A DNA stretch of 64,000 nt from NCBI RefSeq assembly GCF_000234665.1, contig NC_018322.1:562206-626205 (forward strand), written 5' to 3'. Below, piece by piece: positions 41,820-53,569 of this stretch. The notes below the pieces were generated by a model. The model saw nothing but the letters and a program-made list of their open reading frames with translations. It was not told the DNA's origin and did no database searches. Numbering within the stretch: position 1 is the stretch's first letter; each line of letters opens with the position of its first letter. This DNA comes from Leishmania mexicana MHOM/GT/2001/U1103. Lineage: Eukaryota; Euglenozoa; Kinetoplastea; Trypanosomatida; Trypanosomatidae. The translations under genes were made by a program, and so were the position numbers.

Positions 41820-42170
41820 GGGCTTTGTCCTCTCCTCTTGTCAGCCTTGGTGCTCGCCACCTCGTGAGTATCATCGCTGGCGCTGCTGGTGCTTGAGACT
41901 GTGGCTCATGAATGACCTGTCCTCGTTGACCGCTCCCTCCACTTCTCTCTCTCCCCGCTGCTCTCCTTGCCGTCGATATCTCTGCGTTGTGCGGCCATCA
42001 CGTCACGGACGACGCCCACAACAAAGAAAAAAAGGAACGAAAGAAAAGGGAATCAAACCATTGAGGTCATCCCCCTCTCCCCTTCTCTCCCTCCCCCTCT
42101 CCCCCCACACACACGCGCACACACACCCCCTATCATTCCACATACACAACAACAAGTGAGCCAAACTAAA

Positions 42171-42196
42171 CACACACACACACACACACACACACA
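42171..42196 (+). repeat. (CA)13 dinucleotide microsatellite
   Basis: Thirteen uninterrupted CA units in spacer sequence. Confidence 0.9.
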
Positions 42197-43106
42197 AGCG
42201 CTGGCTTGGTGGGTGCGCGCACGTGCAGGGCTGCCGCCGACACAGCCGTGCGTCCGACAGCTTCTCTCTTTGCCTGCCGATCTCTCTGCGTGTGTACGGA
42301 TTTTGTGTAAGTGCGTTCCTTTTTCTGTGTGTGGACATCGCCACGCATCAGCCGTTTTCGCTGCTTCGATTAGGACGACCGCTGTTAGCTGTTGTGGGGC
42401 TCTGTATATCAGTCTGAAGGTAACACGCTTTCTCCCTCCCTCCCCTCCCTACGTCTCTGCACCCCTGTCTGTCTGTCGGTCTGCCTGCCTGTCTGTGTCT
42501 GTGTGTGTCTCTCTCTTGCATAGGGGCGTTGCCTATTCGACTTGTGTGCGGGTCATCCTGCTTGAAATTCGTCCTTCGCCTTTTTTCTGGGTCGTTGTTC
42601 CGCCCTCTATCTTGACTTTCCCACGCCACCCCCTTGATTTATTTATTTCGTTGTTTTCTCCTTGCTTTTTCTCGTGTTGTCCCGTGCTGCGTGCGCTCGT
42701 TGCTTGCCTTTTCTCTTGGTTGTCTGTCTCTCACTCTCTGGCTTCCTGTGAAGTGTGTGTTGCCTCCTTCGGCTTGCGCCCTTCCCACATTTCTTTCTTT
42801 TCCTGTCGTGTTGTTTTGGCAATTGTTGTGGAGCCGGCGCCGTGCACCGCAGTCTTCGTAGTCTCTGCTGTCTCTATCAAGCGTTATTGGGTACGCCTGT
42901 CTGTTTGTCCCTCTGTGACTCAGCGAGGGAAAGCATTACACGGCTCCTGTCGTTGTCCTCTTTCTCCCCCTTTTGTGTTTCGCGTCTCCGTAATCCGTGC
43001 CCACCACCTCTCCGGTGGGATCACTCCGCCCCCCCGAGCCTCTGCGTGTGCGCGCCGCTTTTCCCTCTACCGCTACCTCCGCGGCTTTTTATTCATACAC
43101 ACACAC

Positions 43107-43180
43107 ATATATATATAATAGTATATATATATTTATATTTTATTTATATTTTATTTATTTATATTTTATTTATTTATTTT
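43107..43180 (+). repeat. A/T-only low-complexity block
   Basis: (TA)n passing into tandem TTTATATTTTA-type units, almost free of G and C, in an otherwise GC-rich chromosome. Confidence 0.85.
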
Positions 43181-44403
43181 CTTGTTGACTACGAGCCCTC
43201 CGTCTCTCTGCCTGTCTGTGAGTCGCTTGCGGCTGATTTCGTTTTCGTTTTCGAGTGCGTGTGTTCTTGGCCCCCTTTCTTCTCGTTGGCCGATTATCCT
43301 GGCTCCGTTTTGCTGCTGCTGTCCTGGTCACGGTTGCTCTTGCGCTGGAGGTTTTCGTTCTTGTCGTTTTACGTCGTCGACTCTGGGTAACGGGGACGAG
43401 GGAGAGAGAGGGAGAGGGAGGAAGCATAATACCTTTGGCGACTTGTCGCTGCCATCTGTTGCAATCTCTTTTCCCTTTTTTTCGTTTCTTATTTTTGGGC
43501 TCTGTCTTTGGGCGAGCGCGTGTGCTCACTTCACTGTCGACATCAGCGTCGGCTCCCAGGTGTGCGTGTTGGTTTTTGTTACCGTCCTCTCTCCCGCATC
43601 CTTGTCCCCCTTTCCGTGTCGACGCCAGGGTCTCGCTTTCCATATCACAACCAGGGCGCACAAGACGCAACAGGCGCAAGAGAAAAGAGCACAGAAGAGT
43701 CGCTGCTGCGTACCGCATCGTTCTTTTCCGTTTGCCTGACTGCCTCACATCCACCCTTCACCACACCACCACCACCACCCCAGATCTACCTTACATACAT
43801 TCACTCGATAAAAGTACACACAGTAGCCAAAGCAACAACAACCTCCTCCCTCCCTCCCCACACACGAAAAAAAAACGTGCGTTTCTGTGTCGGTGTGTCG
43901 GCGTCCTCCCCGCGCGCGCTCTCACACGCACACACACACACACACACACTTGCGCTTCTTCTCTTCCGCGGTGCTCCCATCACTTTGTGCCGGCTCGTCC
44001 TCTTTTCTCAGCACCGACGCGACACAGCGGGTGAGAGAGAGGGAGCACGCAAAGCAAGAAAACGACAAAAATAACAACAACGAAAAACACGGCGGACGAC
44101 GCAGGCGGCGAGAGAGAGAGGTATCGTAGAGGGAGGGAGCAGCCGTTAAAAAAAGCGACGTGAGAAGGCGAGAAGAGAATAAGAAGCCGAACAAAGCGAA
44201 GATAACCCGCGAACACGCAGAACCACATCAAGGAGGTTTCTCATTAGGGAAGCCCCCCTCCCCCTCTCTCCCTCCCCTACAGAAGACAGGCTGCTTAGCA
44301 GTAAGAACAGAAACAATAAGTACGATACGCACACACGCACACACGCAAAGACTTCGCATCGATTAACTAAGCAGGCGAGCGTTTTATCTCTTTTTTATTT
44401 TTC

Positions 44404-44503
44404 NNNNNNNNNNNNNNNNNNNNNNNNNNNNNNNNNNNNNNNNNNNNNNNNNNNNNNNNNNNNNNNNNNNNNNNNNNNNNNNNNNNNNNNNNNNNNNNNN
44501 NNN
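44404..44503. other. Assembly gap of exactly 100 N
   Basis: A placeholder-size gap, so its real length is unknown. The flanks (T-rich left, C/T-rich right) do not repeat each other, unlike the gap at 41373. Confidence 0.95.
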
Positions 44504-46658
44504 TCTCCTCGTCGCGCACACCGAGCCAAGTCATTGCCCCCACCCCTTTTCCCTGCCTCTCCCCATACACACCCCAAACAAACAGCCACAAGTGTACACG
44601 ACCGTCAAGGCCGACAAGTAAGCAGAGACGGACTTAAAGGGAGGTAAGAGAGAAAGCGAATACCCGTTCCCGCCTAGAGAGTGTGGTTGGCTGCCTGACG
44701 TATCGCAGGAGTGCATCTGCAGGACGAAGAGGAAAGCGAAGAGTGAGGGCAGCTGCAGTGGCGTCCGAGAAAAAAACGGACACGTCGAGAGCGAAAGCAG
44801 CCATTCAGTGGAGACTGACGGGGAGAAGCGCATCGACTAACATCCGGTACCCCCTCACCCTCCCCGCCCTTGAATTACCAACCTTTGGCTCGAGCGAGAG
44901 GAAAAAAAAAGAAATAACTCGCGCCCCCCAAAAAAAAACGCCAATCCTTTTCTTTTACTGCCGAACTCCTTTCTGTGTTCGCTGGCTTATCGCTGCGTAG
45001 CGTGTGGCTACTTTCTCGCCGTGCCGGCTTCCTCTTCACCCTCTCTCTTTTGCTCCTCCCTTCTTCCTTCTCCTACCTTCACCTCCCAAACCACAATAGC
45101 CGTATTCGTTTCTTCTCGTGTGCGTGCTTGTGTCCGTCTGTGTCGTTGTCATCATCGCACACGCACACAGACGCCCTCTCCTCCTCCTCCACCTCCACCT
45201 TTGCTGACTTTACGCCTTTGTATCTTCGTCGCGTCCTGTCATCACGTACGTACGTAGGCCACCTCTTCTGACGTTGTGGTCACGCCTCCGCTCTCCCCCT
45301 TCCCCTTTTCTTTTCTTTGTTTTGCTTCATCACTATAGTTTGCTCTCTCTCTCTCGTTCTTCTCCGTCTTTTTGAGTGCCCGACTCCTCTTGTGTGGTTG
45401 TACCTCTCTGCGCCATCCTCCCCTCCCCCTCCTCTTTTCCCTTCCCCAAGGCCATCCGTATCTGTGTATACTCCACTTCACAAACACTTTTCACTCCTCT
45501 CCTTTCCCCCACTCTCTTCTCTGCACACCCTCGCTCGCTACTGTGCCGCCACCACCCCGTCTCCCCTTCTTCATTCTTTTTTTCTTCTCCGTTTCTCTGT
45601 GTTCGCCCCGTGTCTGTGAATCGCCGCTGCTGTCGAAATCGTACTGGCTTTTCCATTCTGTGTGTCTGCGTGTGGCGCCTCACCTCCCGCGCTCTTTGTT
45701 TGCTTTTCTTCGTTTCGTTTTAGGACATTCCCCTCCCCTCCCCTCCCTCTACACACACTCACGCAGCCCCCTCTCTTACGTCTCCTCGCATTTTTTCTCG
45801 CCCTCTACATCCGACTTCCTCTCTTACCTCAGACTTCCTCCTCGTCGTCGTTGTCTTTTATCTATTTACCTTGTCGTTCTACACTCACCCCTCATATTTT
45901 TGCTCGCTCTTCGGACGTCTCTGCATCGTTGTGCTGGCGTGTTGTCGTCGTTGTTTGCCATCATCGTTGCTGTGGTTGCTGCTGTGCTGCGCTCCGTCAT
46001 CATTGCGTTCTCTGTTGTTTTATTTATTTTCGTTGTTTCTCCTGCATCACCTTCTCTCTCTTTCTTCCCCAGTCCTCGTCTTCGACTGGCCGATTCATTG
46101 ACGCAACTCCGGGCCCTCGCTCGCGTGGCTTCGCGTCATCTTCGTTGTCTCACTCGCTTACTTCTCGCATTTTTCTTGCCCTCTCGCGCGTCGGTCGCTG
46201 TTCTCCTTGTGTGCGTGCGCGCCCCATCTCACGATCCGAGTGTCATCCGCGCACGTGCCTCGTGGAACTCGATCGGCCTCTTTTTTGTAGTGTCTGGCGT
46301 TTCTCTCGTTGATTCGGGCTCTCTCCTCCCCTCCTCTCTTTGGCATCCTTGCCTTTTGTGTTTCTCTCCCTTGCTCGTGCCGTTGTGCTTGCACATTCAC
46401 CCGCAGGCGCACCGACCGCTGCCTCTCCCACATCTGTGGCAGCAGCGTAGAATCGGATCGACTGAGAAAGAGGAAAGCCACGGAGAGAACACGGCGCTCT
46501 AGAGTACGCAGCCGAGTCACTGGCGGATACTAACGCGCGCGTAGTGTGCTGCATTGTAGTGCTGTGCATATAACGCACTGCTACCTGCCATTCCTCCCTT
46601 AGACACATAGCACCGTCATACAAGGGTGGTAGCATACACACATATATATATATGCGAT

Positions 46659-49600
46659 ATGGAGGCTAGCGGTACCCTGAGAAGCAGCGGTGGCTCGTCA
46701 CCGGTTGTGGCGTCTACTGCCGTCGCCGGTTGCGATGCCGCGATGCCAGCACTGCGAAAAAGTATTGTCGCAGCAGCAGGCTCGAGCAGCAGGCCCGGCT
46801 CCCCGAGCAGCAGTCTCGGAAACGTTAGCTTGCCCGATACCCACTCCCCCCGAACCCAAGATCTCGGCAGCGGTGAGAAGGACCGCCTGTGGCTGCCGGA
46901 CTCACTGCACAACCTCGCTGAGGTAACAGCCACGACCTCACCAGGCACGGATAGTCATCCGTCTGCCCGACTTCTCCGTCACAGAGACTCCGTCATGTCT
47001 CTGCACAGCGCCGACGCACCCTCAGCAGCGGTCCCACTCACCTGCATGAGCTCGCCGCCGTCCCCGCTGGCGAGGGCGGAGCGCCTGCGCACGAGTGAGA
47101 GCGAGAGCTTGGACACCGGGAACCTGAACAACGCGGGAGGCAGCCGTGCGTCCACGCCGCGGCTTCGCTCTAATCGCATGCAGGGAATCAGAACCACCTC
47201 TACAACACTGCCATCTCGACTGCGGCGCAGTGCTTCGCTACCACCAACCGGGTGCAATGGCAGTCACATCCTCAGCTCCCGACTTTCCACCTCGTCTGCT
47301 GCCGGTGGCACATGGGGTGGCGCAGGGCCTCACAGCTCAACCACTCCGCTCAGCGAGCGTAGCGGTAAAAAGGGCAGCAGCAGCAGAAATAGTCCTCAGC
47401 TTTCAGCGGTTGCGACACCGCTGTTGCAGTGCGCGCCTCACGCACAGGACACCGCGCGCACCAAGGGAGGTGATACATCGCATGATGAGGGTGTTGCGCA
47501 GTTCTCGACTCGCCAGCTCCGATATCTGTCGAACTCCGAGCTCTCGAACGCGCCAGATGGCAGCGACCCGACTCCCTACACTGCGGGTGCGTCGGCGAGC
47601 AACAGTCCCACGGCAGCACAGCCATTGCCGCCACCGCTGCCATCATACACGCTGCCAGTCACGGACGACAACCGCTGTGAGGACGACGTCTTGGCGGGTG
47701 ACATGGACGACACCACGGCCGTTGTCGCACCCGCCAGGAAGCGCAAGAAGAAGAAAAACAAGAAGAAGAAGTCGACAGCAGCGGGGGCGACCGGCGCGGT
47801 CGAGGGAGAGGACGCTGCCATGTCAGCGGTGGCGGTTGCCGGTGCTGCTGGTGGTACGGGCACTTCGATCGGCGTCAGCACCACGGTGAATAGCGCCATT
47901 CCTGGGACTGGCTCGTTGCCGCCGCCACCTATCCCGATGATGCCCGGAGGCGGCGGCACCTCCAGTGGCGTCGTACCTGGAGTATTCTTGGGCCCTGGCC
48001 ACAGCCAGGGCCACGGTAGCGGCGGCGGGGGTTCTCTGCTGTACAGCAACCTTCCGCAGCAGCAGTTTCATCCCCAGCACCTCGGCGGAGCACGCGGGCA
48101 GTTCATGATGATGGTCAATGGCGCGCAAGGCGGCGATGGTACAGGCGACCCCATCATGATGGGCTACTCGATGAATGGGGGTGTCGGGGGCACTGATGGC
48201 GGCGGTGGCGACTACGCGAGTGCCGCCACAGCTGGTTGTGCGGGAAGCGAGGGCGGCACTTACGGTCGAGGAGGATCCGCAATGATGATGATGTCTATGA
48301 TGGCCTCCAACTACCACCACCACCACAGCCGCCATGAAAGCGGCGGGTCAAGTGGGGCGTATGGTTACTATCACGGCGGGATGAGTGATTGCGGCAGGGG
48401 AGGAGCCGCCGGCATGTTGCCTGCGCATGCGCAGATGGGCCATCAGTGTGTGGGGCGAAACTTGCCGGAAGAGCAGCGGCAACAGCAGCACGTTCAGCAG
48501 CAGCAGCAAGCACCTTATCCCTATTCACCTCAGCCCATGCTGATGGGCGGTGGCGGGGGTGCTGGTGGTGGCTCGTATCCAGCGAACAGCGGCCACAGTC
48601 GCCACGGCTCGGCGCACCGAGGTGGTGGTGGCGGCCCGCAATACTCTTCGCAGCCACAGCAGCCGTACTACTATCAGAACCTGCGCTACAACACACAACC
48701 TTACTTTCATGGCGGCGTCTCCTCCACGAACGGTGCCGATGCGAACGCGATGCATGGAGGACCGATCATGGCAACAGGTGAGGGAGGCAGTGTCGCTGGG
48801 GGTGGTGGCCGCTGCGACTGCACCGGCTTCTCGAATACACAGGGCCAATCCAGCGGCGGCGTCGGCGGCTCGATCCAGTACAACGGAGAGGATGTCGCGA
48901 GCCGGGTGCCGCTGCAGGTGCCCGTGGAGGACATGATGCTGGTGACTCAGCAACCCCAGCGCAACGTCAGCTTTAGACCTCCGATGCCAGCGGCGAACGC
49001 GTCTGGCATGTCCTACTATCCACCAAACAGCGGCGCACCGGCAACAGTGGCGGCGGCTGCCGGTGCCCCCCACAACAGCAGCGTCAACAGTAGCTATGTA
49101 AGCTGCGGCAGCCGTGGAGGTGTGTCGGGGGCGATGATGGCCAGGGATGGCGGTGCGGCGGTGAACGGTGAGGCGAGGTTGCCGCGAGAGGAGGTGATGG
49201 CGGCGGACATCGCGGCGGACGCGGCGCCGCGGTCGGCTTTTCAGTTCACTCCCGAGGTGAGCCCGCGCCTCTGCCGCCTGATCGACCGCGAGCTGCTGAC
49301 GTACTTGACGCCGTCACTGGCGTGCCTGCAGCGCCGCCGCAGTCAGCTGGAGACGCTGGCTGGATACATCACAGCCGCGCTGCGGCACGCCGGCCGACAG
49401 ACCGGCCACGACTATGGCGACATCTCCTACTACATATTTGGCAGCGTGAACATGCGCACCGTGCTGCCAGACGGCGACAATGATGTGACGGTGGAGGTTG
49501 ACGGCTTGGTGGCGAGCGAGTCGACGCTGACGCCTCCACCTTCGCCCCCGCAGCCGCTGTTGTCATCTTCGCTCAGTGATGGCGGCGCCGCCGCCGCCTT

Positions 49601-52600
49601 GGACGGCTCCGCAAAAGCGGTCATGCTCCCTGTGACGACCGACAGCAGCACTGGCAGCGTTGATGGCATGATGCAGCTAACGACAACCACGGACGGGTGC
49701 CCGCGTCTTGTGGCGCCAGCGGTGCTGAGCATCGCATCCGGTGAGGTACTCGGTCGCGTGCGGGACTACCTGCGCAGCTTCAAGACGCCTGTCTTTGTCG
49801 ACTCCTTGGTGATGGCAGAGGTGCGCGTGTTGAAGCTGGCGATGGAGGGGTGCAACTATGACATCACCATTGGCCAATTTGGCGGTGTCAACTGCGTGCG
49901 CTTCTTGCACGAGATGGATGCGGTGATCGGGGACCAGCACGTGCTCAAGCGCACACTGCTGCTCCTCAAGGCATGGTGCTGTTACGAGGCCCACATCTTG
50001 GGTGGGCAAGCCGGGTACATCGGCTCCTACGCGGCGACGGTGATGCTGATCTCGATGTTGAACACGGTGGAATTTCTCGAGGACGTCGACGCCGGGCAGA
50101 CGGACAGCGATAGTGACGGCACGGCCGCAGCGGCGGCGAGGGCGGCCGTGGCGTTGGAGTCCCTGATGAGCGGCGATAGCGCCGTGGAGGAGGAGGAGTC
50201 TCTGCTTCAGAATCCCGCCTCCTCGTTCAGTGCACCGGTGACCACGGCGACCAAATCCTCCACCACGAAGGGGGCCAAGGCGGTCCAGGAGGGTGAAGGG
50301 CTCCTAAGTGATACTACAAGCCCGACGAGCAGCAACCGCGGCTGCTGCTGTCACGGTCGTGACTCGGCCGGGCAGCCAGGACCGCCACCGTCCCGCCCTG
50401 CGGGCCATGACGCCACTGCCGCTACTGCTGCGTCGCCGCGCCCCTTGTCACCGCTGACCTTGTTCGCGCGCTTCTTGAAGTTCTACGCTTACTTCGACTT
50501 CGACCGGTATTGTGTGACCGCCTTCGGCCCACTGCCGCTGCACAAGATCACCTCAACTCCGCTGGACCTTAGCTACCTCGAGGTGGATGCGGCGCACAGC
50601 AAACCGCTGGAAGGTGTTGCCGCGTCGAACCGCGCAGCAACGGACTTGTCCTTTCTCGGCTTGACCCCGGAGGGTGAGGCGGCGATTGGCCATCTTGTGC
50701 GCCGCCGCCAGCAGCCTCTGCTCACCGTGAGTGGTGTGAAGCACTTGTTGGACCAGATGAACCGCTCGCGGCGTGCTGAGCGCCAGGCACGGTACGAAAC
50801 ACGCCAACAGCCGACGCAGCGACCCGAGCAGCAGACGGATACCGAGGGTGCACAAAATGCATCGGAGCGCCGCAGTACCAACACTTCCTCTCCAGTGCAG
50901 CTGAACCGCGCCGGGTGCGCCGCTGAGGACGCCGGGCTGATGTGCCCATCGTGTAACACTGCCGTCTTCCCTGTCCGTGACATGAACGTGCTGGACCCGC
51001 TGCGCTGGAGCAGCAACATGGTCCGTGGGGTGTGTCGAAACCACCTTCAGCGCATTCAGCGTGCGTTCCTGGAAGGGCTTCGGCTCTTGGATGTGGCGTC
51101 GCAGGAGCTCGGCGGAGACGTGATGCAGATGGACGTGACGAGCGTCGGCGCCTCAGCCAGTGCGAGTCGCATCGCCGGTGGTATTGGTACAACTGGACGC
51201 CGGAGAGCCGGGGCTACCTTCGCGAAAGCTGCCGCGTCGCCGACGTCGCAGTGGTCTGTTTTCAGTGCCGCGAGCAGCAGCAGCCGCAGCTGGACCGACA
51301 GCGCCGCGAACGGTGTCGCTGGCCAAGCACGCGTTCAGCAGGGCGCAATGAACGGCACCTCAATGTACGGCTCCCCGGGGAGCGCGGTGGAGGCCGGGGG
51401 CGGTGGTGGTGGGGAGATGCAGCTGTGCCCAGGCTACCCTGCACCGCACTCGCAGTGCACGCTTCGTGAGGCCGGTGTTTTGCAAGTGTTGTTTCCACGC
51501 ACCATCGATGCCATCCGCAAGCACAGCCACCTTAACTGCCCATCGAGTTGCGAGGGGGCGGATGCGGCGGCGCTGACGGGAGTGCCGCAGTGCCAGGGAT
51601 GCACAAAGCCCTCCCTGCTGTGCACTCCAGCCATCTGCCGCATGTGCCAGCCGCAGCTTATCTTCCACCCCTCCAGCACTAGCGAGGGCAGCAAGGCAGC
51701 TGCCACTGGAGGGAAGCAGTTAAAGCAACTGCAGTCGACAAGCGGTAAGGACACATCCTCGCCAATCTCCACTACGGCGCCGCAGCAGTCGCCATCATTG
51801 GCTGTCTCTCCAATGCAGGGCAAACATCACCAAGGCCCAGGAGGCCGACGTGGCAACGCGGCGGCGGCGGAACAGGTAGTGAGTGAGCTGGAAGAGGCCT
51901 TCGCTGGCCAAGACACGAGCGAAGAAGCCCGTAACGATGGCCCACTCGGGGAGGCGATGGTGCCCGTGGCGGAGCAGCCTCTGACACGTGACAGCGCGGT
52001 AGGTGGCGCGACCGGCTCACAGCCGCCACCGCCGTCATCGTCCACGACCTCCGCGTCCCCGTTTCAGGGCAATGTCTACGGCCCGGGCGCGATAGAGGGC
52101 ATGGTGCATCATCACTCACACCAGATGTACGGCCCCGGCGGTGCATACCTCTCGGTCTACCCGGCGATGCCGCTTTCTGCTAGCACGCCTGAGGAGAAGT
52201 ACTACGCCATGCACGCTGGTGCTGCTGCAGGGGGTAGCGCTGGTGGCGCCGGGAGCCCCGGTGGGTACGGTCTCTCTCCTAGTCATCACGGCAATCGCAG
52301 CGTGGGGCCGCCGTCACAGCAGCACCAGCATCACGCTCAGCAAGCGCACGTACGTGTCGGTTCCATGTCCTCCCCAGTGATGCCAGGCAGCTACAACATG
52401 AACAACGGAGGCGGCACCGGCAGCTCGGGTCAGCGCACCTACGCGACCAACCAGACGGTACCAATTCCGATGGAGGGTGGTGGTTATCCGTCCTACGGCG
52501 GACACAACTACGCCGCCACCGCTGTGCGTCAGCAGCAGCAGCAGTGCCCCTATCAGCACCAGCAGCATCACCAGCACCGCAGCGATGATGGCACTATGCC

Positions 52601-52721
52601 ACAGAGCAGTGGTAATCACGGCTACAAGGGTGGCAGTAGCAGTCTGCACAACACGAACCATCACAGCAACAACAGCAGCAGCGACTCCAACGCACAAGTG
52701 CCGCTGCTGCAGCGGTTGTAG
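46659..52721 (+). CDS. Giant non-canonical nucleotidyltransferase with PAP/OAS1 substrate-binding domain
   Basis: 2020 residues from the first ATG. Residues 1-860 are mostly disordered (Ser, Gly, Ala; poly-Lys KKKKNKKKK near 365; Gly/His/Met/Tyr and Gln runs). The catalytic part starts near 862. FGSVNMRTVLPDGDNDVTV supplies the GS motif (928-929) and carboxylates D940 and D942; the third acid is D1068 in NYDITIGQFGG, after an insertion of about 70 low-complexity residues. A helical substrate-binding region follows (LLLLKAWCCYEAHILGGQ, then GSYAATVMLISMLN), a second long insertion, FLKFYAYFDFDRYCVTAFGPL near 1270 and DPLRWSSNMVRG near 1444. This order and these motifs match, from memory, the plant PAP/OAS1 substrate-binding-domain family (Arabidopsis AT3G51620-type) better than Trf4 or the editing TUTases. 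The 3' half has a Cys cluster near 1626-1665 and Gln/His-rich tails. Probable RNA nucleotidyltransferase; base specificity is unknown. Confidence 0.85.
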   Translation: MEASGTLRSSGGSSPVVASTAVAGCDAAMPALRKSIVAAAGSSSRPGSPSSSLGNVSLPDTHSPRTQDLGSGEKDRLWLPDSLHNLAEVTATTSPGTDSHPSARLLRHRDSVMSLHSADAPSAAVPLTCMSSPPSPLARAERLRTSESESLDTGNLNNAGGSRASTPRLRSNRMQGIRTTSTTLPSRLRRSASLPPTGCNGSHILSSRLSTSSAAGGTWGGAGPHSSTTPLSERSGKKGSSSRNSPQLSAVATPLLQCAPHAQDTARTKGGDTSHDEGVAQFSTRQLRYLSNSELSNAPDGSDPTPYTAGASASNSPTAAQPLPPPLPSYTLPVTDDNRCEDDVLAGDMDDTTAVVAPARKRKKKKNKKKKSTAAGATGAVEGEDAAMSAVAVAGAAGGTGTSIGVSTTVNSAIPGTGSLPPPPIPMMPGGGGTSSGVVPGVFLGPGHSQGHGSGGGGSLLYSNLPQQQFHPQHLGGARGQFMMMVNGAQGGDGTGDPIMMGYSMNGGVGGTDGGGGDYASAATAGCAGSEGGTYGRGGSAMMMMSMMASNYHHHHSRHESGGSSGAYGYYHGGMSDCGRGGAAGMLPAHAQMGHQCVGRNLPEEQRQQQHVQQQQQAPYPYSPQPMLMGGGGGAGGGSYPANSGHSRHGSAHRGGGGGPQYSSQPQQPYYYQNLRYNTQPYFHGGVSSTNGADANAMHGGPIMATGEGGSVAGGGGRCDCTGFSNTQGQSSGGVGGSIQYNGEDVASRVPLQVPVEDMMLVTQQPQRNVSFRPPMPAANASGMSYYPPNSGAPATVAAAAGAPHNSSVNSSYVSCGSRGGVSGAMMARDGGAAVNGEARLPREEVMAADIAADAAPRSAFQFTPEVSPRLCRLIDRELLTYLTPSLACLQRRRSQLETLAGYITAALRHAGRQTGHDYGDISYYIFGSVNMRTVLPDGDNDVTVEVDGLVASESTLTPPPSPPQPLLSSSLSDGGAAAALDGSAKAVMLPVTTDSSTGSVDGMMQLTTTTDGCPRLVAPAVLSIASGEVLGRVRDYLRSFKTPVFVDSLVMAEVRVLKLAMEGCNYDITIGQFGGVNCVRFLHEMDAVIGDQHVLKRTLLLLKAWCCYEAHILGGQAGYIGSYAATVMLISMLNTVEFLEDVDAGQTDSDSDGTAAAAARAAVALESLMSGDSAVEEEESLLQNPASSFSAPVTTATKSSTTKGAKAVQEGEGLLSDTTSPTSSNRGCCCHGRDSAGQPGPPPSRPAGHDATAATAASPRPLSPLTLFARFLKFYAYFDFDRYCVTAFGPLPLHKITSTPLDLSYLEVDAAHSKPLEGVAASNRAATDLSFLGLTPEGEAAIGHLVRRRQQPLLTVSGVKHLLDQMNRSRRAERQARYETRQQPTQRPEQQTDTEGAQNASERRSTNTSSPVQLNRAGCAAEDAGLMCPSCNTAVFPVRDMNVLDPLRWSSNMVRGVCRNHLQRIQRAFLEGLRLLDVASQELGGDVMQMDVTSVGASASASRIAGGIGTTGRRRAGATFAKAAASPTSQWSVFSAASSSSRSWTDSAANGVAGQARVQQGAMNGTSMYGSPGSAVEAGGGGGGEMQLCPGYPAPHSQCTLREAGVLQVLFPRTIDAIRKHSHLNCPSSCEGADAAALTGVPQCQGCTKPSLLCTPAICRMCQPQLIFHPSSTSEGSKAAATGGKQLKQLQSTSGKDTSSPISTTAPQQSPSLAVSPMQGKHHQGPGGRRGNAAAAEQVVSELEEAFAGQDTSEEARNDGPLGEAMVPVAEQPLTRDSAVGGATGSQPPPPSSSTTSASPFQGNVYGPGAIEGMVHHHSHQMYGPGGAYLSVYPAMPLSASTPEEKYYAMHAGAAAGGSAGGAGSPGGYGLSPSHHGNRSVGPPSQQHQHHAQQAHVRVGSMSSPVMPGSYNMNNGGGTGSSGQRTYATNQTVPIPMEGGGYPSYGGHNYAATAVRQQQQQCPYQHQQHHQHRSDDGTMPQSSGNHGYKGGSSSLHNTNHHSNNSSSDSNAQVPLLQRL

Positions 52722-53569
52722 ATGAGCGGGAGAGGGGCTGTCAGGAAAGGCGGTGGACAGCACGGGGCAAGACGCTGTTGAGAGGGGGGGGGGTACCCTA
52801 GGCTTTGGTGTGGATCTTTCTATGCGTTTGTGTGTGTACCTTTGCGGTGGTGTGAAGATTCCCGCATTCATACCTTCCCTCCCCTCGTCCCAACCGCACT
52901 CGAGTTACTTTTCCGTTGCTTTCGCGCTGTTGTCGTGCTATGCGCGACGTGCCCCACGGCGAATAGACTGCGCTCTGTCTTATGTTCTTATCTTCGATGA
53001 TCGTGTGCGTTCGTGTGTGTGTGGACAGCGTTCGGCGGGAGCGACGCCATCGCCGACGGCTGCGGCCCATTTTGAGCTTTGTGTGCGTGTTTCCGGAGGC
53101 GGCATGTAAGCTTTCTTTCTTTTGCTGTTGTCCTCCGCGTCAAGGAGCACGCACAACTAATCGGGCAAGACGACGCGTCTACCGTCGCCCCCGCCTTTTT
53201 TACCCACCCCCACCCTCCCCACCTGCCCCGCACAAGCACACACACACACACAGCACCCGAGCACGATATCCTGACGCTTTCATGTCTCCAGCGCAGCTGA
53301 AAGCGGGTGTCGGTTCCCCGTGGTGCCCACCCCCTCCTCCTAACCCTGTGCGCGTGTTTACGGGTGGGTGAGACACATCTGTTCACCGTTGGGTGGTTGC
53401 ACTACCCCGCTTGACATCATCGCCCCTCCATCTTCTTACTCTCCTCTGCACGCCTGTTTTCCGTTCGCCTCTTCCGTTCGTTGGCATCCACCCACTCTCA
53501 CCTTCTCCTGCCACTTCTTGTTCTCACACTCTAGCCCCCGCTGCCTGCGATGGGGCTGGCGGCATCGCG

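Larger units (their letters stand above)
40157..46658 (+). other. 6.5-kb spacer with two assembly gaps
   Basis: No gene is supported in the visible bases. It holds (TA)n at 40227-40241, the repeated 347-bp contig ends around the first gap, (CA)13 at 42171-42196, an A/T-only block at about 43107-43180, purine-rich sequence near 44030-44220, the second gap, and then about 1.4 kb of strongly C/T-rich leader (45003-46440) before the nucleotidyltransferase gene. A small gene lost in the second gap cannot be excluded. Confidence 0.55.

Noticed and set aside
40747..41896. Long frames on both strands spanning the N gap (about 305 and 375 codons)
   Set aside because: They are joined through N and contain the same peptide twice because of the duplicated contig ends; the sequence has no domain and disappears on merging.
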